Source: DUUS01 sp964416365 (GTDB taxonomy: Bacteria; Bacillota_I; Bacilli_A; RF39; UBA660). From it: 36,490 nt of DNA. The notes beneath the pieces were generated by a model that was given only the letters and a program-made list of their open reading frames with translations, was not told the DNA's origin and searched no databases. Of the stretch, positions 1 through 7,713 are shown one piece after another (position 1 is the stretch's first letter; the number at the start of each line of letters is the position of its first letter). The stretch is taken from assembly GCA_964416365.1 (NCBI GenBank), contig CAYQDO010000004.1, forward strand, positions 1 through 36,490. The letters run 5' to 3'. The position numbers and the translations under genes were made by a program.

Positions 1-22
1 TAAATAAACAAATTATATTCTG

Positions 23-50
23 AAAAAATGGCAAAACATGCCATTTTTTT
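23..50 (+). terminator. Rho-independent terminator of an upstream gene
   Basis: An 11-bp stem pairs 23-33 with 39-49 (AAAAAATGGCA / TGCCATTTTTT) around a five-base AAACA loop, and the stem runs into a T tract. It lies before the promoter at 54-82, so it should end a transcript that enters from outside the window. Confidence 0.8.
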
Positions 51-53
51 CCA

Positions 54-82
54 TTGATAAGCAATTTTAGGGTTGTTATAAT
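54..82 (+). promoter_or_regulatory. Sigma-A type promoter of the surface-protein gene
   Basis: TTGATA (54-59), a 17-bp spacer and TATAAT (77-82), with an extended -10 TG at 74-75. An AAGGTG ribosome binding site at 88-93 leads to the ATG at 102. Confidence 0.7.
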
Positions 83-101
83 TAATTAAGGTGAAAACAG
101 A

Positions 102-1685
102 ATGAGAAATAGAACATTGTTGGTAGTATTTGGAGTAGTTATTACGATATTAATTACTATCGGCATATCATATGCTTATTTTACTGCCCAATTTACTGGT
201 GGAGAAGATATAACAACCATTACGGTAACTGGTGGAACAATGAATATTGTTTATAATGGTGGAGCTGATATTAATTTAGCTAATATTATCCCCAGTGATA
301 TCCCTGTTACTAAAATTTTTACTGTAACTGGAAATAATACCACCGATGTTCCTATGAGTTATAAAATAAGTCTGGTAGTAGAATCTAATGATTTTAGTGA
401 GGNNNNNNNNNNNNNNNNNNNNNNNNNNNNNNNNNNNAAAATATAAATTAATAAGTACTAACACTGATAATAATGGTGAAGTAGTACCGGAAATAGATTT
501 AACTAATATAGGCACAGGAGCTAAAACTATAGAGTTAGGAATAGGTTCTTTTGAAGTCCCAACTGGAGGCAATAAAGTTCATACCTATAACTTAGAAATC
601 TATTTTCCAAATACTAGTTATAATCAGAATGAAGATCAGGATAAAGAATTTAAAGGTTATATAAAACTAGAAAATTATCTGAATCCCTGTGCTAGCGGCA
701 AATGTTTAAAAGATAAAATCTTAGGTGTAGGTAATGCTAATGTCACAACTCCTTTAACAGAACCAGGAAAACAAATATCAACATCTGGTGAGGCAGTACT
801 TGCAAGTAGCGAAGATGATTATGGTGATAGTTATTATTTTAGAGGAAATGTAACTAATAATTATATAATGTTTGCTGATATGTGCTGGAGGATAGTTAGA
901 ATTACTGGTGATGGATCAATCAAACTAGTCTTATATAATTATAATAAAGGAGCAAATCCATGTAATATGACAGGATCATCTTATGCTTTTGCCAGATACA
1001 GTCCTGATGTTTATAAATCTGCCTTTAACTTAGTTCGTAATTCCAATGNNNNNNNNNNTCATATCAAGGAGAACATATAAATAATAATAAAAGTTCAATT
1101 CTTACTAGTTTGGAAACTTGGTATAGTAGTAATCTAGCTTCATTTACAAACCAGTTAGCTGATACTATCTGGTGTAATGATAAAAGTATTGATACAAAAT
1201 ATCCTTACGGGCCTTCATATGGTTTTGGTGGCTATCAAACTGGATATAGTACCAGAGGAAGATTAGAAGCTAATAATACTGCAGCAACTAATGCAGCTCC
1301 AGTATTAAAATGTCAAAAAGATTCAAGTGGGGGAAAGTTATCAAAGTTTACGGTTACTGATATAATAAATGGTAATGGCAATTTAACTTATAAAATTGGA
1401 TTATTAACTGCTGATGAAGTAGCTTATTCTGGAGGAATGTATAATATATCAAGTACCAATTATTATTTAAATCAGAATGCTTCAAGTGATTATTGGTGGA
1501 CGTTATCACCATACTATGTAGATGCCGGATGTTCAGCTTATGCGTGGGGAGTAGGTTCTACTGGTTTTCTTTATGGAAACAATGTAGATGCATTATTAGG
1601 ACTTCGTCCGGCAATTTCTTTAATTTCTACAACTTTAGTAACTGGAGAAGGAACTAGCACTAATCCATATCAAGTAGAGGTATAA
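102..1685 (+). CDS. Exported surface protein with SipW/TasA-type leader, interrupted by two assembly gaps
   Basis: One gene read in three frames only because two N runs have arbitrary lengths. The N-terminus has an uncleaved-looking or SipW-type leader: MRNRTLL, a hydrophobic stretch at residues 7-25, then SYAYFTAQF, which resembles the leader of TasA/camelysin-like proteins. A beta-rich Thr/Asn/Val region follows. After the first gap come a cysteine pair (NPCASGKC), then FADMCWRIVRITGDG. After the second gap the frame continues in SYQGEHINNNKSSILTSLE (1059 on) and ends with WWTLSPYYVD and GLRPAISLIS. That ending is typical of a C-terminal domain widespread in gut Firmicutes surface proteins (DUF6273-like, from memory). 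The protein is probably extracytoplasmic and its function is unknown. Its tail meets a bidirectional terminator shared with lexA. Exact length is uncertain because of the gaps. Confidence 0.75.
403..437. other. Assembly gap (35 N)
   Basis: A run of 35 N inside the surface-protein gene. The reading frame moves from codon phase 0 to phase 1 across it. The true gap should therefore be 1 modulo 3 in length if the gene is intact. No overlap between the two flanks is visible. Confidence 0.95.
1049..1058. other. Assembly gap (10 N)
   Basis: A run of 10 N in the same gene. The upstream phase is 1 and the downstream phase is 0, so an intact gene needs a true length of 2 modulo 3. The apparent stop at 1078-1080 is an artefact of reading on in the upstream frame. 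Confidence 0.95.
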
Positions 1686-1730
1686 TAAAAGTAACGTTAC
1701 GCTAAAAATAAAATAAATAGTTAAGTCCAT

Positions 1731-1760
1731 AAAAAAAAATAAGTTTTAACTTATTTTTTT
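1731..1760. terminator. Bidirectional terminator between the surface protein and lexA
   Basis: A-rich arm, AAGTT-TT-AACTT core (1741-1752), T-rich arm. The stem has A and T tracts on both outer sides and lies between converging genes, so it can work in both directions. The palindrome GTAACGTTAC at 1691-1700 lies just upstream and is unexplained. Confidence 0.7.
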
Positions 1761-2377
1761 TAAAATTTACGATATAATCCAATTGCTTTACCTAAAATAG
1801 TTGCATTAGTTAAGATAATTGGTTCCATGTAATCATTTTCTGGTTGCAATCTAATATAGTCTTTTTCTTTATAAAATGTTTTTAAAGTTACTTCATTGTC
1901 TTCATTCATCGCTACTACAATATCACCATTACGAGCCACTTTTTGCTTTTGCACAATAACAATATCACCATCAAATATTCCAGCATTAATCATACTTTCA
2001 CCTTCAACTTTTAAAGTAAATATTGTTTCTCGATTTGGAATTAAACTAGCTGGCAAGGAAAAAAATTCATCTGGATTTTCTATTGCTTCAATTGGTGATC
2101 CAGCAGTTATTTTTCCTAATAAAGGAACTTTAGCTATTTCTTCATCTTTTGGTGCATATTCATTTTCGCCAACTACTTCAATAGTTCTAAATTTTGAGAC
2201 AGCTTTTGTTATAGCGCCTTTAATTTCTAATTGTTTTAAGTGAGTATGAACAGTAGCAGGACTACTTAAATCTAATCCATTACAGATTTCTCTAACTGAT
2301 GGAGGATAGCCATTTTCAACTATATATTTTTTAATAAATGTCAACACTTCTTTTTGCTTCCTGGTTAGGCTTTGCAC
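1760..2377 (-). CDS. lexA: LexA, SOS response repressor (self-cleaving)
   Basis: LexA represses DNA-damage genes and cuts itself when RecA filaments form. An N-terminal winged helix (about residues 1-65) carries NGYPPSVREI and SSPATVHTHLKQLE. The C-terminal S24 peptidase domain holds the Ala-Gly cleavage site (ITAGSP, A92-G93), the catalytic serine (GESM, S128) and the lysine (TLKTF, K166), close to the Bacillus numbering. I chose the GTG at 2377 (205 residues). The complement of 2386-2394 reads AGGATGTGA, a near-perfect ribosome binding site 8 bases away, whereas the GTG at 2389 lies inside that site. The protein then starts with xQSLTRKQKEVL, as in other LexA proteins. It is divergent from a small SOS-controlled gene. 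Confidence 0.97.
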   Translation of the reverse strand: MQSLTRKQKEVLTFIKKYIVENGYPPSVREICNGLDLSSPATVHTHLKQLEIKGAITKAVSKFRTIEVVGENEYAPKDEEIAKVPLLGKITAGSPIEAIENPDEFFSLPASLIPNRETIFTLKVEGESMINAGIFDGDIVIVQKQKVARNGDIVVAMNEDNEVTLKTFYKEKDYIRLQPENDYMEPIILTNATILGKAIGLYRKF

Positions 2378-2400
2378 GATTTTTATCACATCCTAAAATA

Positions 2401-2429
2401 ATGTTAACATAATTTATGTCAAAAGTCAA
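2401..2429 (-). promoter_or_regulatory. Possible lexA promoter
   Basis: On the minus strand, TTGACT (2429-2424), a 17-bp spacer and TAACAT (2406-2401). A second choice is TTGACA (2422-2417) with TATTTT (2400-2395) at 16 bp. The SOS box lies about 25 bp further upstream, so repression of lexA itself would be from an upstream position. Confidence 0.4.
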
Positions 2430-2449
2430 ACAAATGTTTCATTTTTGTA

Positions 2450-2478
2450 TTGACACGAATATTTGTTCGTGTTAAGAT
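2450..2478 (+). promoter_or_regulatory. SOS (LexA) operator filling the spacer of a promoter
   Basis: TTGACA (2450-2455) and TAAGAT (2473-2478) are 17 bp apart. The spacer holds the LexA-box core CGAATATTTGTTCG (2456-2469), a match to the Gram-positive pattern CGAAC-N4-GTTCG with one changed base. The wider inverted repeat ACACGAA-N6-TTCGTGT covers 2453-2472. Bound LexA would cover both promoter elements. It drives the small gene at 2507. Confidence 0.85.
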
Positions 2479-2506
2479 GTTAATGTAAGGAAGGAAGTGG
2501 AGAAAT

Positions 2507-2650
2507 ATGATTACAAGAATTATTAAAAATTATTATGGGATATTGGTCTTTTATCTCCTCCTTATCTTACTGATGTTGGCTATGAGTTATCAAAATAAAT
2601 TGATTGATACTCATGAGTTAACTGTAATAAATGTAAAAATCGATAAGTAA
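2507..2650 (+). CDS. SOS-induced small membrane protein (YneA/SosA-like by position)
   Basis: A 47-residue protein starting MITRIIKNYYG, followed by one strongly hydrophobic segment (about residues 9-27, ILVFYLLLILLMLAM) and a short polar tail ending VKIDK. An AAGGAAG-type ribosome binding site lies before the ATG, and the promoter directly upstream contains the LexA box. In Bacillus, lexA is divergent from yneA, an SOS cell-division inhibitor with one membrane helix and a LysM domain; staphylococcal SosA has a helix and an outer tail but no LysM. This protein has the helix but no LysM domain and is much shorter. A role in delaying division after DNA damage is inferred from position and topology only. 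Confidence 0.75.
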   Translation: MITRIIKNYYGILVFYLLLILLMLAMSYQNKLIDTHELTVINVKIDK

Positions 2651-2662
2651 TTATCGATTTTT
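2635..2662. terminator. Bidirectional terminator shared by the SOS gene and murC
   Basis: A perfect 12-bp stem, AAAAATCGATAA (2635-2646) with TTATCGATTTTT (2651-2662), closes a GTAA loop. The stop of the plus-strand gene (2648-2650) is in the loop and the stop of minus-strand murC (2661-2663) overlaps the outer arm. Confidence 0.85.
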
Positions 2663-3953
2663 AGTTTAAATAATTTTTAAAATTGTTTTCTAATGGTCTT
2701 AAATCATTAGCTCCTAAAAATAAGAAAACTTCATTTTGATATTTAACAAGTTTGGATATATCTTCACTTGTTAAATGTTCAGCTTTAGGAATATTATTAA
2801 TTAATATCTTAGCAGTCACCTCTGGATAATCTTCTTGTTTTTCTCTAGCTGGATGAATATCTAATATATATGTTTTATTTGCTTGTTTTAGTTCATTTAT
2901 GAATTCGTCTTTTAATTCTATAGTTCTTGTAAATGTATGGGGCTGAAAAATAACAATTATTTTTTTATCTGGATATTTTTGTTTAGCAGCAGTAATTGTT
3001 GCTTTAATTTCGGTTGGATGATGAGCATAATCATCAATTATGATAGTATTACCAATTTTTTCTTCTGAGAATCTTCTATTTACTCCGGGATATGTTACTA
3101 TATGTTTTTGAATGTCCTCTTTAGAAATGTTTTCTAAATAACATATTGTAATAGCAGCAAGACTATTTAATAACATATGAATTCCAAAGAAAGGTACGTG
3201 AAACTCAGCGTAAAACTCCTGATTAATATAAACTTCAAAATTTATACCGTTAAGATTATATTTAATATTTTTTGCTACAATGTCATTGTTTTCATTTAAT
3301 CCGTAGTATATCGTATTTCGTAAATTTAAACTACGAATGTTTGGATCATCACCCCAAGCTATGATTTGTTTACCTTGTGTACCAAATTCCCCATAAGCTG
3401 ATTTAATATCATCTAAGTCTTGATAATAATCAACATGATCAAGTTCGATATTAGTTATAACTATGTAGTAAGGATAATAACTTAAAAAATGTTTTTGATA
3501 TTCACAAGCTTCAAATACAAATAATTTGTTATTGGGATTAGCATATCCAGTTCCATCTCCGATTAAATAATTACAGCCTACCGTATTATTTAAAATATGC
3601 GCCATTAACCCGGTTGTAGTAGTTTTACCATGACATCCACTTACGGCTATTGACTTATAATTTTTTATTAATTTTCCAATCATTTCTTGATAAGTATATA
3701 TTTTTAAATTTAATTTTTTTGCTTTAATAACTTCAGGATTATCTTCTTTAATGGAATTGCCAACAACAATATCCATTCCATTTTTAATGTTACTAGCATT
3801 ATAAACGTAAAAAGGAATATTTTTTTCGATTAATCCTTTTTCAGTAAAAAAAGATTTATCTATATCGCTTCCTTGAACTTCATAACCTAATGTTTTCATA
3901 ATTTGGGCTAAGGCACTCATTCCTGAACCTTTAATTCCGATAAAATGATTCAT
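2661..3953 (-). CDS. murC: UDP-N-acetylmuramate--L-alanine ligase
   Basis: Cytoplasmic ATP-dependent ligase that adds L-alanine to UDP-MurNAc, the first peptide step of peptidoglycan synthesis. Visible signatures: N-terminal nucleotide-sugar fold HFIGIKGSGMSALA (residues 3-16), the Mur-ligase ATP loop GCHGKTTTTG, the NIELDHVDYY metal/substrate region, and the C-terminal IDDYAHHPTEI and FQPHTFTRT motifs. Its 430 residues fit a full MurC. The start ATG has a GAGGT ribosome binding site, and a minus-strand TATAAT sits at 3975-3980. It shows that the organism builds a wall, which separates it from true Mollicutes. Confidence 0.96.
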   Translation of the reverse strand: MNHFIGIKGSGMSALAQIMKTLGYEVQGSDIDKSFFTEKGLIEKNIPFYVYNASNIKNGMDIVVGNSIKEDNPEVIKAKKLNLKIYTYQEMIGKLIKNYKSIAVSGCHGKTTTTGLMAHILNNTVGCNYLIGDGTGYANPNNKLFVFEACEYQKHFLSYYPYYIVITNIELDHVDYYQDLDDIKSAYGEFGTQGKQIIAWGDDPNIRSLNLRNTIYYGLNENNDIVAKNIKYNLNGINFEVYINQEFYAEFHVPFFGIHMLLNSLAAITICYLENISKEDIQKHIVTYPGVNRRFSEEKIGNTIIIDDYAHHPTEIKATITAAKQKYPDKKIIVIFQPHTFTRTIELKDEFINELKQANKTYILDIHPAREKQEDYPEVTAKILINNIPKAEHLTSEDISKLVKYQNEVFLFLGANDLRPLENNFKNYLN

Positions 3954-4000
3954 TTTTATTACCTCACTAACATTATTATACGCTATTTTAGTTCAAATTA

Positions 4001-4021
4001 AAAACGTTTGTAAAACGTTTT
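4001..4021. repeat. Short inverted repeat AAAACGTTT-GTA-AAACGTTTT
   Basis: A perfect 9-bp inverted repeat with a 3-base centre, touching the stop codon of the ABC permease. Its low G+C and tight loop make it a poor terminator. It could instead be an operator for murC, whose -10 box is about 20 bp away. Confidence 0.4.
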
Positions 4022-5252
4022 AATTATCTTTTTGTTTAAACATTTCAATCATAGTTTTTAAATCAACTTTTGTTCCGTAGTTTAAAATTGCAGAAGAGTA
4101 AATTTTAATAGCGCAGTAAGCTATTAAAGCTATACTCAAGATTAAGATAACAATTGAAATTAGTAAAACTTCCATGCTTATTGCTCCCGTAATAAAACGG
4201 GCTGGGACACTAAATGGTGAAGATATTGGAAGTAGGGAAGCAAGTTTATTCAAACTGCTTGCCGGATTCATCATTGAAAAATATGCTAAATAGAAACCTA
4301 TTAAAGCTACTATTGAAATTAGTCCACTTGCTTGACCGATATCTTCGGGTTTACTAATTAATGAACCACATAATGCATAAATAAATGCATATAAGGTATA
4401 TCCTAAAATAAAGTAAATTATTGATATTAAACCAAAACTTACAGTAATATTAGATAAATCAATAATTCCCGTTAAAATATCTTTTGGGAAAAATAGTTTA
4501 TATGAAACAAATGCGGTTATTATAACAGCAACAATTTCCATTAATCCCACTAATCCAATTCCTAAAGTTTTTCCTACAACTATTGACTTAGGAGAAGCAG
4601 AAGTTATTAAAGTGTCTATTATCTTCGAGGTTTTTTCTTGAGTTATTGATGTAGATACTTGATTTGCACAATAGAAGATAGCAAAGAATAATATCATACA
4701 TAATACCATAGCAATAGTTAAAAGACTACTTGATCCACCATCACCTAATTCTGTTACTTCAAATATTAAAGGTGTATTTACATAGGCTATATCTTTATCA
4801 GTTAAACCTAATTCACCTAATTTTACAACTTTATATAATTCTGTGAAAATTGTTGCATCTACTAAGACACTACCAAAGCCTATACTTTCAGTTAAATAGT
4901 TAAGTTTAATTTCTTCATTGTCTTCACTAATATCAATGGCAGCTTTGATTTCTTCTTTTTCCAATAATTTTTCAATCTCATCATTAGTTTTAGCTTCTTT
5001 AGTAATTTCAAATTTATAACCTAGTTCCATACTATTAAGATTTTCTAAAAGACCTTTATAAACATCCTTTTGGTCAATAACTAAAATAGTATCATTTGTT
5101 TTGGTATCTTTATCTTTAAATAACTTAATAATATTAGGTATGTTAAAGGCTATAACTATTCCTAATAAAATAATTGATAAAGTTATGATAAATGTTTTTT
5201 TCTTAACAGCTTCAACTGCTGTAAAACGAGCAACTATTAATGCATCTTTCAT
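4020..5252 (-). CDS. ABC-2 type exporter permease (NatB-like)
   Basis: Membrane half of an ABC exporter. The N-terminus is short and cytoplasmic (MKDALIVARFTAVEAVKKK), then comes one helix (about residues 22-43). A large outside domain of about 130 residues is followed by a cluster of five or six helices from about residue 180 to 400, the arrangement of NatB/YhaP-type permeases. The sequence QEKTSKIIDTLITSASP just after the second helix is the typical ABC-2 coupling motif. The ATG lies one base past the stop of the ATPase gene, so the two are surely co-translated. In NatAB the pair exports sodium; the substrate here cannot be told from sequence. Confidence 0.88.
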   Translation of the reverse strand: MKDALIVARFTAVEAVKKKTFIITLSIILLGIVIAFNIPNIIKLFKDKDTKTNDTILVIDQKDVYKGLLENLNSMELGYKFEITKEAKTNDEIEKLLEKEEIKAAIDISEDNEEIKLNYLTESIGFGSVLVDATIFTELYKVVKLGELGLTDKDIAYVNTPLIFEVTELGDGGSSSLLTIAMVLCMILFFAIFYCANQVSTSITQEKTSKIIDTLITSASPKSIVVGKTLGIGLVGLMEIVAVIITAFVSYKLFFPKDILTGIIDLSNITVSFGLISIIYFILGYTLYAFIYALCGSLISKPEDIGQASGLISIVALIGFYLAYFSMMNPASSLNKLASLLPISSPFSVPARFITGAISMEVLLISIVILILSIALIAYCAIKIYSSAILNYGTKVDLKTMIEMFKQKDN

Positions 5253-5253
5253 G

Positions 5254-6144
5254 TTATTTACCTGCCTTTTCTATAAAGATATCGTGTAAACTAGGTTTTT
5301 TAAGTTCAAACTTAGTAATTCTAATTTTGTTTTTAGTTAATGCATCAAATAGTTTGAAGCCTTCATCTTCAGATTTAATGTTGATTAAATAATTGTTATC
5401 AACATTTTGATATTCTTTTAAATTTAATTCTTTTAAATATTTTTCAATATTTTCATGAGTTATGATTTCAACTTTATTGGCTTTATAACTGTCTTTAATC
5501 TCTTTTAAATTTCCTTGTAAGATACATTTTCCTTTATTTAGAATTAATATATCACTACAGAATTCTTCAATTTGAGCCATTTGATGACTTGACATGATAA
5601 TGTATTTACCTTGGTTAGCTAAATCTAAAACAATATTTTTTAATAATTCTGTATTAACTGGGTCTAGACCACTAAATGGTTCATCTAGAACTATTAAGTC
5701 AGGATCATTCATAACCGCTAAGATAAATTGTATTTTTTGTTGATTACCTTTTGATAGTTTTTCAGCATTCATGTTGATATATTCCATCATGTCTAATTTT
5801 TTTAGCCAGTATCTTATTGATTTATCAGCTTCTTTACGATTTATTCCTTTAATTTCTGAAAAAAACATTAATTGATTATATACCGTTATTTTAGGATATA
5901 ATCCTCTTTCTTCTGGCATATATCCAAAATTAATATCTTTTCTAGTTATTGATTTACCATCTAAAGATATTTCTCCGGAATCTTTTTTTATAATACCAAG
6001 CATCATTCTAATGCAAGTGGTTTTACCAGCTCCGTTAGTACCTAATAATCCAAAGATACTAGGTTTGGTTAATTCAAATGAAACATTGTCTACTACTTTT
6101 TTCTTGATATAAGTTTTATTTACGTTTTTAAAAACTAAATGCAT
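5254..6144 (-). CDS. ABC transporter ATPase (NatA-like)
   Basis: ATPase partner of the permease downstream. It shows Walker A GTNGAGKTT (residues 35-43), signature LSKGNQQK (130-137), Walker B LIVLDEP (150-156) and D-loop SGLD (158-161). A C-terminal region of about 90 residues is typical of NatA/EcsA-type exporters. I chose the ATG at 6144 (296 residues): it has AAAGGA upstream and begins MHLVFKNVNKTYIKKK, the usual start, while the longer frame to 6189 adds 15 residues without a ribosome binding site. The gene is divergent from miaB. Confidence 0.92.
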   Translation of the reverse strand: MHLVFKNVNKTYIKKKVVDNVSFELTKPSIFGLLGTNGAGKTTCIRMMLGIIKKDSGEISLDGKSITRKDINFGYMPEERGLYPKITVYNQLMFFSEIKGINRKEADKSIRYWLKKLDMMEYINMNAEKLSKGNQQKIQFILAVMNDPDLIVLDEPFSGLDPVNTELLKNIVLDLANQGKYIIMSSHQMAQIEEFCSDILILNKGKCILQGNLKEIKDSYKANKVEIITHENIEKYLKELNLKEYQNVDNNYLINIKSEDEGFKLFDALTKNKIRITKFELKKPSLHDIFIEKAGK

Positions 6145-6230
6145 TTTTTTAATTCCTTTCTCTTGTATATTATATATATTAATTATCATAAAGTACAGAA
6201 TTAAAATGAATTTTGTTTTTGAAAGTAATA

Positions 6231-6239
6231 TGTTATAAT
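6231..6239 (+). promoter_or_regulatory. Extended -10 promoter of miaB
   Basis: TGTTATAAT is a perfect extended -10 element (TGnTATAAT). No good -35 box is seen. Transcription would start near 6246, leaving a leader of about 15 bases with GGAAGTGA as ribosome binding site. Confidence 0.6.
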
Positions 6240-6260
6240 GGCATAACGGAAGTGATTATT

Positions 6261-7664
6261 ATGAAATTACCGAATATGAGAGAAGCCGCTAAAAGAACAA
6301 AAAATCAAACTGCTTATATATATGAAAAAAGAGATTTTCATAAGGCATATAATAATCTTAAATATTATATTAGAACTTATGGTTGTCAGATGAACGTGCA
6401 TGATACAGAAGAAATAAGCGCTATATTAGAAGCTTTAGGATATACCAAAACAGATAATTTAAATGAAAGTGATTTAATTATATTAAATACCTGCGCTATT
6501 AGAGAAAATGCTCATGACAAAGTATTTGGTTTTCTAGGTAGATGTAAGAATTTGAAAACTAAAAATCCTAATTTAATTATCGGATTATGTGGTTGTATGG
6601 CCCAAGAGGAGAAAGTTGCCGAAGATATTAAAGAAAAATATCCATTTATTGATATCGTTTTTGGAACTCATAATATTAATGAATTACCGGTAATTTTACA
6701 AAATTATGTCGGTAACCAAAGTATTAATGTTTACAGTATTGAAGGAAATGTAATAGAATTTAATCATCAATATAAAAGAGATTCCAAAATTACGGCATGG
6801 GTTAATATTATGTATGGTTGTGATAAATTTTGTTCATACTGTATTGTTCCTTATACTAGAGGTAAACAAAGAAGCCGAAGAAGTGCAGATATTTTAAAAG
6901 AAATTAATGATTTAATAAAAGAAGGATACCATGAAGTTACTTTACTCGGTCAAAATGTCAATGCTTATGGAAAAGATTTAGAAGAAATAAGTTTTAGTGA
7001 GCTCCTAAAAAAAGTTAGCTTGACTGGCATTCCTAGAATCCGATTTGTAACTTCTCATCCATGGGATTTTACTGATGATGTGATTGATGTAATAGCTAAA
7101 TATCCAAATATTATGCCTTATATTCATTTACCTATCCAAGCTGGATCGAATAAAGTTTTAAAATTAATGAATCGTAATTATACTAAAGAAGATTATTTAA
7201 AACTATTTGATAAGATTAAAAATAAAATTACAAATGTCAGTATATCAACTGATATCATAGTAGCTTTTCCAAAAGAAACTGAAGAAGATTTTAAAGCAAC
7301 ACTAGATTTAGTTGAATATTGTAAGTTTGATGGAGCATTTACCTTTATCTTTTCACCTAGAGAAGGTACTCCAGCTGCTAAAATGCAAAATGATTTAACC
7401 GAAGAAGAAAAGAAAAGTCGTTTACAAAGATTAAATGCGGTTATTAATAAATATTCTAAAGAAAGTAATTTAAAATTAGTTGGGACTGTTCAAAAAGTTT
7501 TAGTTATTGACTTAAGTGACAAAGATGAATTTAAAGTTTGTGGATATACTGAAAATATGAAATTAGTTAATGTAGAAGCTCCAAAAGAGACAATTGGCCA
7601 AATAATTGATGTGGAAATAACTGAAGCCAAAAGCTTTAGTTTAAATGGCAAAATAAAAGCTTAG
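6261..7664 (+). CDS. miaB: MiaB, tRNA-2-methylthio-N6-dimethylallyladenosine synthase
   Basis: Radical SAM methylthiotransferase that adds a methylthio group to i6A37 of tRNAs reading U-starting codons. The N-terminal domain has the three auxiliary-cluster cysteines: YGCQMN (C42), NTCAIRE (C78) and GCMAQ (C112). The radical SAM motif is CDKFCSYC (C187, C191, C194), followed by RGKQRSR. A C-terminal TRAM domain ends in VEITEAKSFSLNGKI. The start is the ATG at 6261 (467 residues): a GGAAGTGA site precedes it and the longer frame from a TTG at 6213 would overlap the promoter. A terminator covers its stop codon. Confidence 0.95.
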   Translation: MKLPNMREAAKRTKNQTAYIYEKRDFHKAYNNLKYYIRTYGCQMNVHDTEEISAILEALGYTKTDNLNESDLIILNTCAIRENAHDKVFGFLGRCKNLKTKNPNLIIGLCGCMAQEEKVAEDIKEKYPFIDIVFGTHNINELPVILQNYVGNQSINVYSIEGNVIEFNHQYKRDSKITAWVNIMYGCDKFCSYCIVPYTRGKQRSRRSADILKEINDLIKEGYHEVTLLGQNVNAYGKDLEEISFSELLKKVSLTGIPRIRFVTSHPWDFTDDVIDVIAKYPNIMPYIHLPIQAGSNKVLKLMNRNYTKEDYLKLFDKIKNKITNVSISTDIIVAFPKETEEDFKATLDLVEYCKFDGAFTFIFSPREGTPAAKMQNDLTEEEKKSRLQRLNAVINKYSKESNLKLVGTVQKVLVIDLSDKDEFKVCGYTENMKLVNVEAPKETIGQIIDVEITEAKSFSLNGKIKA

Positions 7665-7677
7665 CTTTTATTTTTTT
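7651..7677 (+). terminator. Terminator of miaB
   Basis: A 10-bp stem, AAATAAAAGC (7651-7660) with GCTTTTATTT (7664-7673), then more T. The TAG stop of miaB lies at the loop. Just downstream an extended -10, TGTTATAGT (7691-7699), starts the next gene. Confidence 0.75.
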
Positions 7678-7713
7678 GTTATAATAAATATGTTATAGTT
7701 AAGTAGGTGAAAT

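Noticed and set aside
276..572. Minus-strand frame across the first N gap
   Set aside because: Opposite strand of the surface-protein gene, open only because N codons are read as X.
1896..2243. Plus-strand frame within lexA
   Set aside because: Shadow of the lexA minus-strand gene; no ribosome binding site or promoter of its own.
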